DNA from: Coniferiporia sulphurascens | Lineage: Eukaryota > Basidiomycota > Agaricomycetes > Hymenochaetales > Hymenochaetaceae | Assembly (NCBI GenBank): GCA_002794785.1 | Contig: NBBA01000002.1 | Location: 1-64,000, forward strand | Length of the DNA stretch: 64,000 bases | Direction of reading: 5' to 3' | In this document: in pieces, positions 54,731-64,000 of the stretch | Layout of the letters: each line of letters begins with the position of its first letter | How positions within the stretch are numbered: the first letter of the stretch is position 1 | Made by a program: the position numbers and the translations under genes | The notes under the pieces: generated by a model | What the model was told of the DNA's origin: nothing | The model's input: the letters and a program-made list of their open reading frames with translations, nothing else | Databases searched by the model: none

Positions 54731-56433
54731 TGGCCCATATCCAGCTTAAACTGCCGCCAAGGTCTACGCGAGGACCTCGCCGATATATCAAATAGAGAGC
54801 CGACTTTGCCTTTCCACAGCCGTACCCTCTCTCTTCGAAATGCGACGGGTAATAATGGGTTTCTGGGTGTACGTACCAACCATTATTACATCATGCCACC
54901 GTGTCTCAGATCATGTACATAAAGAGCCTCAATTTCTCCCCTACGACTCCGGTCAGTTTTGTCTCCGAGCCCGAAACGGCGTATACCGGCCATGGAAATC
55001 AGGTATGTTTACGATGGTCACCGTGAATGTTCAACCTTACCCCTACTCAGTTTTACCGTTCCCATTCTCACTTAGAAACAAGGACAGACACCGTCGATTC
55101 AGTTGTACCAGCACGATAGCATGGAGGACTTGGATTTAAAATGCCAGGGCACTGAGGTGGCTATTGCAAATGTAAATGTCCTCAATGGTCTTCCGCAAGT
55201 CCATGCAAAAACATAACCTAAAAATGCAGTCAATATGCACAGAATTACCTTGCAGATAACCATCCTCCGTGTTTTGACATTGCTTGCCCTCATGAAAGTT
55301 GCCTGCTTACTCTCCAGGGGGGAGTGCACGACGTTATAATTATTATATTATTACGTTCCATACTGTTACATACCGCAACTTTGAACAGCCCAATTTCGCT
55401 GAACTCTTTTCAACTCTTTTCAGATTCTCAGTATCTGTAGCACGTACAAAGCTTTACCTCCCTGATACGTATAAAGTAAATTTCCGTCATTTTTTTTCGT
55501 CCTTTACTTGTCCTTTTTTCTGCGATCCGTGTACATACAGTCTTCGATTAGTAAAGTATATGACTAAGCACGCGGATTTTCCGTGCGAGCCCTCGTGAAC
55601 GGTCAACCCGGGTCAGCGCACTGCGCTTTCTTGACCCCGAAAAACATCCTTACTTTTGGCGGTGCACGCCACTAGTCTTATCATTTTTATAGTTTGGCAT
55701 CTTCTCGATCCACAAAAACAACTCCTGTTTCGTCTGTTCCTTGGCAGTGGGTGGTTTTTCGACTAAAACCTGTTAACGGGTTCATGTCGGGCGCGGAGCA
55801 CGCCAATAGGAGTCAAAGCCGGTATTCCAATTGTGTGTTTGGAGATCCGAGTTGTCCTCATCAAGACCCACCACAGGTTTTTTCGCACATGGAGTATGAC
55901 AATGACCGTAATACACGGGCTCGTCTACAAGCACTGCCATAAATTTTCAATTTAATATGACCCATGATTTTACTGAGTCAACTGATCTTAGTCTATGGAT
56001 CTGCGAAACTCCGGGTTCGACTCGGGGTCACCTGGTCTTTCCTCAGTTCTGTCACCTTCCAAGCGTCGTGTTTGGGGGTTCTCAATTCCCGTACCGCAGA
56101 AAAAACACACGAAAGTCCGGGCATCCCGACCCCGCGTGGAACCACGACGCACATCCTCTTCTTTTCACGTCCAGAGCTGCCATCCCGGCATGATCTGCGC
56201 CTCTTGGCTATGCTATTTTACGTAGTCTTACGGGGTTTGATGCGAAAATGAAGACCGCAGAGCGGTTCCATCCAGTTGATGAACGGCGAAAACATACCGT
56301 TTTGGGAGCCTTGGCGTCAATGTAGTGATGGCTCAAAGTAACTACGCGTCGGCTATTTGGATGGGGCGCGGATCCGGCAAAAGACGGCCGTGCGGCACCG
56401 CTCTTCCCCGCACTGCACTTGCATGTCTGCGCA
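54731..56433. other. Gene-poor spacer, no gene supported
   Basis: Only short frames occur. Several overlapping frames near 55957-56251 have no family resemblance. The right end is the cerato-platanin promoter. Confidence 0.45.
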
Positions 56434-56440
56434 TATAAAA
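56434..56440 (+). promoter_or_regulatory. TATA box of the cerato-platanin gene
   Basis: TATAAAA lies 123 bases upstream of the ATG, and a C/T-rich stretch follows it (about 56470-56550), as in highly expressed fungal genes. Confidence 0.65.
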
Positions 56441-56562
56441 GATGGCAGACTCGATAGTGGAATAAGCAGAGTCCTCCATCATCTCCTCGTCCATCCTCTT
56501 AAGCCTCCTCCTATCTACCGTCGCTCTCAGCCCCACCCAGTACTCACCGTCCTCAACCAAAC

Positions 56563-56979
56563 ATGAAGTTCACGACGATCGCTGCCTCTCTCCTTTTCCT
56601 CTCCGGTGCCGCTCTGGCGACCGACCGTGCGGGTTACGACAACACTTACGACAATGCTTCCGGTAGCATGGACACCGTTTCATGCTCGGACGGTCCTGAG
56701 GGACTCGCGAGCCGCTTCCCAACCTTCGGAGACGTACCGACATTCCCGAACATCGGCGGTGCAGCCGCCATTGCAGGCTGGGGTTCTGCAAGCTGTGGTT
56801 CTTGCTGGCGCCTTACGTACCAGGGCGCTTCGATCCTGGTTGCAGCGATCGACCATGCGGACGACGGATTCAACCTCTCGGAGGAGGCTCTCAACACTCT
56901 CACGGATGGGAACGCGGTCTTCGACGGTGCCGTCCAGGTCACCGCTGAGCAAGTGGACGCGTCCGAGTGCGGCCTGTAA
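56563..56979 (+). CDS. Cerato-platanin family secreted protein
   Basis: This is a single-exon, 138-residue secreted protein. A signal peptide MKFTTIAASLLFLSGAALA is followed by a mature start near residue 20. The family pattern is complete: YDNTYDNASGSMDTVSCSDG, EGLASRFPTFGDVPTFPNIG, IAGWGSASCGSCWRLTYQG, ILVAAIDHADDGFNLSEEAL, LTDGNAVFDGAVQVTAEQVD and the terminal SECGL. Four cysteines make the two expected disulfides. Family members are small cell-wall or surface-active proteins with an expansin-like double-psi barrel that bind chitin oligomers and often act as elicitors of plant defence. Length is normal. A TATA box and pyrimidine-rich leader suggest strong expression. Confidence 0.97.
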   Translation: MKFTTIAASLLFLSGAALATDRAGYDNTYDNASGSMDTVSCSDGPEGLASRFPTFGDVPTFPNIGGAAAIAGWGSASCGSCWRLTYQGASILVAAIDHADDGFNLSEEALNTLTDGNAVFDGAVQVTAEQVDASECGL

Positions 56980-59900
56980 CTGCAACTCTCTTTCACAATT
57001 TGTGAGGATGATTTCCGTTTACTCGTTTCATCGACGATACTGAAATAGCTTGTTCGTCTATTTCACAGTGCATTTCAGCATCACGTTGTCTCTCCGCACG
57101 ATTAATGCACTCGGACTTTCATCGCATTCATGGACACATTCCGTAGTTACTTAAACATCAAAACATTAGTGTTTTCTTGGACTTTGGTTCTTTTCACGGA
57201 TCTCTTTCGGACTTTTCTTCAAACACAAACAATAGGTTTTCAATGCATTGTAGTGGTCGTTTTGCGCGCTTAATGAAAATATCATTTTACCAGGTCTTTT
57301 GCAGAAACGAATGAACCGATTTAACGAGAACTGCTCATTTTGCTTACCCATAAAGCGGTGACGCTTCAGATTGCTAAGTCAGGACTGGAATTCTTCAAGT
57401 TAAAAAACTAATTAGACCATCCGCTCTAACATTTCCCGGGCTCAAGTTGTTCTTCATCACCCCGTTTCGTAAATTCATAGGCCTCGCGCTTATGCTGGAT
57501 TTGACACTGGGGGAAGCTAACAAGTCGGACGAAGTTTTTGAAAGACGGGTCTGCGTGACGGCCCTGCTCGCTTCGTAATATATCACAGTAAACGCAAGTT
57601 TATGTACTAGCGAAATGAAATTTCAGACGGGCACCGTAACATGAGGGCTACACAAATTTATATGAACCGGGACGAAATGAAGACAGATAAGCGACGAGGA
57701 CCTGGAGTCTTTGCCGCACAAAGAAGTCGTTCAACAATCTCAGGATATGGAGAATATTATGCTCCAGAGTCAAACTTAGTACATCATGATGAAGCGCAGG
57801 TGCATTCGTGGCTTCGTAAGTTACGACGCACACTACAGCGGCCAGACAAGCCAAAGGGTGTACACCGGCATCATGATACCACGGTGCTCCTTTGCAATTG
57901 ACATATACGCAAATACAAATGTTGCTGCGGCACGGAGTTGTGTCCACTTTACACGAGCATATTTTTGAATGATAACACTGAGTGGGAGGCAGCACGGTAC
58001 CCGAAAAGCTAAGACGGAGTTCTGCCGGGTACCAGCCTGGTACCTTAAAAAAGCTGGATTTATTGCAGTCAGTGTTGGGTTCGACCCGGGTCAATGGTCG
58101 AAAGGTCTATAACTTAGTATTATACGTTGGCGCATTCCAGCCCAGTTCCTGAACCGTCGCTCTTACCTACCGTAATGCTTTAAAAGAGACACATCTGCCG
58201 ATCATGGCTGCCAGTGCGACAGCTGTATAATCACCGAAACCAGAGTATCCTCTTAGTTTCCTGAGGACACTGATCGAGTCGAGGCGGCGCTGCAGAGCAC
58301 ACAGGAATTCATTGAATGGACAACTATCACACATGCTGCTTCAATCCACTCTCTGTTACTAGAACAGGGATCAAGCGTCAACGCGCCAGCCCACGGGAAC
58401 TCCAGAATGCCAATTCGAGTCGCTCACACCACCCGTGCTCCCTGTGATTTACTGTGCATAGCCTAATCGTCCTTTTTTTTTCTACCTGTTTCTCAGTCGA
58501 TTTCCATGCTGAACATCTGGTCGAAAAGCATACCATCATCATCGGTATCGAGTCTGGCGCGGGTGTGGAGCGCACACCTTGGTTCACACTTTCCACTTTG
58601 GCGCAATCAAGTTGGTAGTAGATTTTTTATTGAAAGTGTCGGGGTATCCGAGCTACGCTGTGCTGGGTTGAACGACTAGACGTACACGCAATGTTGAGGA
58701 AGCGACGGGGAGAGCTCGAGCTTCGCATTATTTGACGGACGGCGGGGGAGTCTCGGGCCGGGATGTAGCCAAGGGATGTCTCCCTTAGTCGTTAGACCAT
58801 TCCAACAGCAAGAACAGAATGAGGAACGAAGTGATCGCTTCGCCCTGTTCTGACTAAAGTAGTTTCATTTACCTGAGTATCTCCGCAGGTTGATAATATA
58901 ATTCCTTATTCACGTCGATGCAGCGAAGCTGGGAGATAAGGTGGCAAACCGGCTGAACCCGGGCCACTAAAATTTAGCCATCACTACTGCATCGCCACTA
59001 CTAGTATTGATCACTTCCCGAATTACGCTGACTACCAAAAGTAGCAATATCTCCCAAGTAGGTAGCCTCTTCCTTAGTCCAACGAATCAACGATGGCTCT
59101 GAATACTCTAGACCAACATAAGAATGAGCAACCGACAACCCGATGAAAGGTAGTTGCATGGGCCATTTAGTTCTAAGTCCATCATTTGTATTGATCGGCC
59201 TCTTTGCTGCATCTCACCTATGTATCACTGGTACGTTGATCTATCTTCTGAAGACTTCGACGTTCGATCTCCTCTCATCTGCGCAATCCCTTTCTTCACC
59301 AGGCATTGCGCTTTAGGATGTGCTCTTAACCTAAATTCCCCCAGTCGTTAGCTCAAAAAACAACAGCAGGATTGGCAACGTGAAAAGACGGAACCATGCA
59401 CCGCGTGTCAGCTTATGATCTTCACTTTGTTCGATTTTCAACCTTCACCCTTCGGTATTCGACCTGCATCCATGTAATACGTCTGCTTTCAAGTCTCGTG
59501 ACGGAGATTTGATGGCTTGGAGGCCCAAGTGGAAGGACAGGGGCGATGGCCGATCGTTGGCGGTCAAGGCCTATAGCCAGTAGTCAGTGACTGGCTATGG
59601 GTGATCGAGGGTTAGTGGTCGGGTTAGATGGCCCGGGGATTCATCTCAGAGGAAAACAGGATGCGGTTGCGGCATGAACTGTGACAACGAGGTAAGCACA
59701 GCGTCCCGCAAAGTCTGTCTATTATACGTGCGTACGCGCCTTGACCTTCTTTCTCCAGTCCTGACACCCTTGCATGGATAAAGTGATGAGGCTTTTCTTC
59801 AAAGTCCTTTCGCCGCCAATGCCTTGTGGTTTGTGCATAAGTCGCACATATTTGACCGCATCGTTTGCTTAGTCAGCAGTCTGCTCTCGCTGCGTACCAA

Positions 59901-60099
59901 TGGATAGCACCGTGGCCTGTCTGAATCGTCTTCATTGAAGCAAGCGGACGATACGGGAAGCCTGAGTTTGTTACGATCGTTTTTCTGCGAACGGTTAGCT
60001 TTCATGGTCTCTGTATATTCACAGCTTTGCCTAACTGATCGCCTGCATAGAACCCATTGTCCCAACTACTCTCGCATCGACCGTATACCTTGAGCCGCC
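56980..60099. other. Long gene-poor stretch (3.1 kb)
   Basis: Many short frames occur on both strands and none has recognisable motifs. A small stem (ATAGCCAGT / ACTGGCTAT) is near 59573-59598. No tRNA or transposon ends were identified. Confidence 0.45.
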
Positions 60100-60470
60100 A
60101 TGGAAGCCATGTATGTTGACTTGCGTATTACCCTTTCCGCCAAAACTCGAGCTCATTGACTTTCAGAAGCTTTCATGAAGATAGGATGTTGGACCCGGTG
60201 ACAATGGAAAGGAACGGGGGAAAGTATAAACGCCCGATCGCGTGTAGATCGTGCAGGAGAAGACGCTGCAAGGTGCCTTTTATCGCTGATTCCGTGCACC
60301 GTATACTTATGGGTTTTAGTGCAAGCGAGACACGGTCGATGACAAATGTGAGGAGTGTACAAGAAGGGGTGAAGAATGCATCGTAAGTGGTATCGATGTG
60401 CTCTGGCTTGATGTCGGTCAAAGTAACACAAAAATTTCAGACCGACACTAAAAAATCTAAACGTGTATGA
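60100..60470 (+). CDS. Zn2Cys6-only mini-protein (69 residues)
   Basis: Four exons join in frame with GT-AG introns: 60100-60110, 60167-60272, 60320-60382, 60441-60470, giving 210 bases (69 residues plus stop). The ATG sits in a good context (CCGCCATGG). The protein is MEAISFHEDRM..., then KRPIACRSCRRRRCKCKRDT and DDKCEECTRRGEECI, then TDTKKSKRV and stop. The cysteines fit C-x2-C-x6-C-x8-C-x2-C-x6-C, the binuclear zinc cluster of fungal transcription factors, and the third cysteine is created only by splicing. No linker, dimerisation coil or fungal-TF middle domain follows. It may be a stand-alone DNA-binding mini-protein, a truncated regulator, or the 5' end of a longer gene if the last exon call is wrong. 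Confidence 0.7.
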
Positions 60471-63217
60471 ACTTGTTCGGATGATTTTTGTAACATGTAC
60501 GAAGTTAGGAGAAGACAGGGCGGGATTGAAAGTTATTAAGTACAGAATGCAATTTGATCATTATCCTCGCTCATATCGCTCATACGAAAGTGCTAAAGTT
60601 CGGCTCGAACTATTGCTGCCCTTCTGAAATCACGAATGGAGAATAGTGCTTTTAACTAGCTGTGCAAACTCCTTGCCTTACCTGCCCCTGGTTTCGCTGT
60701 ATCGTGCATCTCTTCGCATTGTACGCGCAATTTTCTAACGAAAGGGGTTTAACGAAACCCGAGCCCCGCTGCCACATGCAAGCTATGATGCTGAGCAAAT
60801 CTTTTGGCCAAACTGAAATCTAAGATTGTTTGGTAGTGATTTAGAGTTATGAAAAAAGAAGTTTCTAAAGATTTACCTTCGCTTCGTTCAAGTTGTAACT
60901 TTTGGTTCCGCAGTTACACCCCTACTAAGTACTGTCATCTCGTACTTCCGCTAATAACCCTGCACCGTCATCCTCGCCACAGCTCAGAGGCCCCTGCGCT
61001 ATCGTTATCGACGCTTCGAATCCGTTGTCACCAACTTAGACAAAAGCACGCTACTGCCTATCATCGGTGCACTTGCCTGCCGTCTCCAGAATACGAATCT
61101 GAGTAACCTGATCGAACCGGCGGATCCAGAGTGGCGGCTCGCGATAACCGATTTCAGGTAACGTTGTCCGCTACCGATGACCGGTCTGTCAATCCGCACT
61201 CTAGGCTACGAGCCGACGGCCTGACGGTACGCCAACTTGAAGGTGGATTTCGCGAACACTGCAAGCTTTCCGTTTCGGTTTCAGGCGCAGATTTCAAAGT
61301 AAAAAGTTTGAAAGTCCAGTAACTTCAGTAAGCTCTAGAATCCTGGCGCATTTAGCACTCTCATCTGATGACGGAGATGAAAGCATTATTATTCTGAGGC
61401 TCTACGCACGTCTCATCTCGAGATCCCTCCGATTGTGCCTGAAGAGCACGTGACATGGTGATGACGAAGCACTTACAAACAGTTCGACTTCATCTTCCAG
61501 TCCGGAGTGCGTTCACTTCACTGATAGACCTACCGCCGGCGGTGAGTACTTCAGACAGCATATGATCAACGCCCACAGACTCCTTGTAATGTCTTCAGAT
61601 GACTCGGTCGGGTAATCGCGCACGTATTGAGCGATCTCTCTATTCGGGATGCAAGCAGGTCCGGCGATATCCCATATGTGTCTTCCACCTGAATAATGCA
61701 CTTCAAGTTCTGCCATCGCGGCCCTTAATTCTTCTCTTTACGTTCAACATCATATCTGGAAAATAATGTTATCTCCGAGAAAGCACTGTTCAAACTAGTA
61801 ACCAAAAGGCTGATCATCTTCCATTGAGCACTTTCCCAGAACTACCGTGACGGCATACAAATCCCAAATCCCATGAAGATAGGAAATTTCGTGCGTTATA
61901 ACCTCCTTTGATAGCATAAGTCTAGACTAATAATGCGTCCTGATCTCAGACGTGGGTCAAGACTTCCGTTTGATATCTCTGATACTAAAGCGTCGGTCAG
62001 GTACTAAAAATCCTCCAGTACCCTGACTATATTGCAGCTCCGAGTCCAAGCGCGCAGAATCGGAAGTAAGTGGCGTCGAAATATAGAATAATGGTTATGA
62101 TTGAACGTTATTGCCCGTTTTTATAGCCGTACTTGCTTTTAGGACATATTTTATTTATAACTGTAGTTTTCTGATCGCCGGATAAGTCGTATTGACTCTG
62201 ATTGCAGAGATCTCGATAAAGTTGGTGAGGAATGAGTCCCTGCTATCTCTGGCGAGACGAACTCTGACGAATTCTGTGAGATAGTTTGTCAACATGCGAG
62301 GGGGACAAACATTTTCCCACCCGAATTGATTAGGTGCATCCGGTAATCGCACTTGAGAAGTAAGCCGACTCGTGATACATAATGGACTTCTTGGCGCTCA
62401 TGAAAAATAGGAACTGTGTGGCTCGTTATGTCTGGACGCTTAAGCTCCTCTCAGGTGAGCCGCTTGGGCATGCGTTTCCTAACACTGCTTATAGTTTAAG
62501 AAGATTTGGCCATACTTCCCAGTGCGTCTTTTGACAAAGTGGATGAACTGATTTCGCAAGAACTGGTCACTTGGCTTGCCCAGAAATCTGCGTTTCAAGT
62601 CACACAGTCTACGCTGGTGCGATGGGGCTTCAAGCTGGACGGTTTTTTCATACTGTCTGCTTCGACGCCCAAGTTATTCAACTTCGCCCTGTTTCGTTCA
62701 TGAATCGCATGCATGCATGAAGCTTTGTCACACGGCAAATAAAGAAATCGGCGCTGGGAAAAAACGACCATTCAGACGAAGTATGAGACACCGACTATCG
62801 TGTCCATCGCAACACAGAAGACGCAGGCACATTCACCATATCGTTGGTAATACGTTGAGGAATGTCCTAAGAAACGGACTGGGCCATGAACTCGGCTCTT
62901 GAAACGTTAGATGATGACGCGTCCAAAAATAGGTTAACCATCTATGGCTCTGCGATGAGAGCAACACAATGAGGTTTTGGAGAAGGAAGTGTCAAGAAAC
63001 CAAGCTCGACAAAATCGGAAGTAACGAAGAGAGGGTAAACGAGAGGTATTTCGGAACGCCTGACCCGAATGGAAGGAAAACTTCAAGTGCGTGGGTGACT
63101 AATCTATCTATGTTCGAACCGTGTGGCTAGTCGCTAGCCAGCAACGAGCATTCAGCAGCGCGGCCGCTAGGTCTCTACTGGCTTATTAAATGTTCATAGT
63201 TGCCTTCAGGGACACTA
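60471..63217. other. Gene-poor stretch with isolated open frames
   Basis: A 194-base open block at 60964-61157 (ending at a GTAACG donor) translates to a protein-like string (VVTNLDKSTLLPIIGALACR, then EPADPEWRLAITDF), and a frame at 62506-62703 gives DELISQELVTWLAQKSAFQV. Neither can be joined to neighbours or assigned a family. They could be exons of an unrecognised gene or decayed sequence. Confidence 0.35.
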
Positions 63218-63991
63218 CAGTCGGGTGCGTGTAAAGGTCGCGTCTCGGGATCTTCCGAAACGACCATATTTTGTAACTGTATCTAGTCCCTCAATATACC
63301 ATATAAGCCAATGAAACCCAAGATTAAAATAGCCATAAGGATCATTTATAAGACTTGTCGCTCAGAAGTTTGAAGTTTGGGGGGTGGGGAAATTTCCCGG
63401 GAAAATTTGACACTGAATATTTAAATATTTAAAAAATATTTAAATAATTACAAATACTCCATATACGGTAGCTTACGTGATTAGCGCCGCGCAGTTAGAG
63501 CGCAGCCAATGCGTCCCTAACCTCCTGTGTATTAGGTATACGGTGATGGGAATTGTACTTCTTGACTGTATATGCAGTCTGCACGAAGTCAAGTCCCTTG
63601 CTAAGGTAGATAATGGTTAGATAAGTAGATTAGTAGGTAATCAAGCCAGCCATATACCTGTATGAATCCATATAACACCAGCATTGCACTGTCACCGGCT
63701 CCATAAGTTCAAGCACTCAACTCCTCTTGGGCATTTTGGCTACACACAAGTGCTGGGTTGACTTAATCTGATGATTGTAGCATGCTAGTGCATTGCCTTG
63801 GCTTATTTTTTGGGGGGTTTTCTTTCAAAAATAATTTGACACTAATCTATTTTTAGAATGTCCTCAGAACATTCCGAAAAAAGGAGGTTTTGGCTATTTT
63901 GTCTACTTTTCTGTTTAAAATTTTCATCTTGGCCCGAAATTCGGAAAATTCCGGGCCCGGCAGAAGTGCGGCTTCTTAGCGCACCCGACTG
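63218..63991. mobile_element. 774-base TA-flanked element with 12-base inverted ends (Tc1/mariner-like, non-autonomous)
   Basis: The ends are perfect 12-base inverted repeats (CAGTCGGGTGCG at the left, CGCACCCGACTG at the right), each bordered by TA (63216-63217 and 63992-63993). There is no transposase frame inside. The interior is AT-rich with an A/T palindrome around ATTTAAATATTT (63418-63446) and two related blocks containing AATTTGACACT (about 63404 and 63832). TA target plus CAGT-start ends fit the pogo/Fot group. Confidence 0.75.
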
Positions 63992-64000
63992 TAGCATCCC

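Noticed and set aside
56000..56030. GGGTTCGACTC motif resembling a tRNA T-loop
   Set aside because: No acceptor stem, D-arm or anticodon arm can be drawn around it. Similar GGTTCGA hits near 58077 and 30470 fail in the same way.
59573..59598. Small inverted repeat (ATAGCCAGT / ACTGGCTAT)
   Set aside because: A nine-base stem without T-tract, element ends or gene context can arise by chance in 64 kb.
60964..61157. Open block ending at a splice-donor-like site, possibly a downstream exon of the Zn2Cys6 gene
   Set aside because: It would need an intron of several hundred bases, far above the usual size here, and the translated string matches no regulator domain that I know.

Overview
The window is eukaryotic nuclear DNA from a filamentous basidiomycete, most likely an Agaricomycete. 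Genes are broken by many short introns (about 45-70 bases, GT-AG). Several families are typical of mushroom-forming fungi: DUF6533/DUF6534 membrane proteins, a cerato-platanin, melleolide-type flavin halogenases, a class I-like cytochrome P450 and a PFF1-type vacuolar protease. Exon joins were made by eye from splice signals and family knowledge, so boundaries marked approximate can move by a few codons. No tRNA, rRNA or CRISPR was found.

Left part (1-17.7 kb), mainly carbon metabolism: the 5' end of an adenylating NRPS-like/reductase gene running off the left edge (-); a mitochondrial-carrier-like gene (+); an NmrA-type NAD(P)-binding protein (+); a divergent phosphoketolase (-) / acetate kinase (+) pair, which together turn sugar phosphates into acetate and ATP through acetyl phosphate; and a divergent Dal5/TNA1-type MFS transporter (-) / Gfo-Idh-MocA oxidoreductase (+) pair.

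Central part (18.6-47.7 kb), specialised metabolism mixed with other loci: P450 (-) divergent from an FAD aromatic monooxygenase (+), two tandem flavin-dependent halogenases (+), a DUF6533 membrane protein (-), a cellular reverse transcriptase of the rvt type (-), and a family-2 O-methyltransferase (+). P450, monooxygenase, two halogenases and O-methyltransferase form the tailoring set expected for a chlorinated, methylated aromatic or terpenoid-aryl product. No backbone synthase lies inside the window apart from the partial adenylating enzyme. Three decayed copies of an unrecognised small gene are scattered here, two of them in tandem.

Right part (47.9-64 kb): PFF1 vacuolar protease (-), a DUF6534 membrane protein (+), a secreted cerato-platanin (+) and a tiny Zn2Cys6-only protein (+), set in long gene-poor stretches. 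Four kinds of short inverted-repeat element occur, including a 253-base TA-flanked MITE present twice in opposite orientation, about 52 kb apart.

The strongest signals for follow-up are a gene-conversion-like tract between the two halogenases, the rvt gene with a one-base frame break at an A5 run, the three-copy decayed small-gene family, the Zn-cluster-only mini-protein, and a recurrent unusual intron donor (GTTCGTC) in five unrelated genes.
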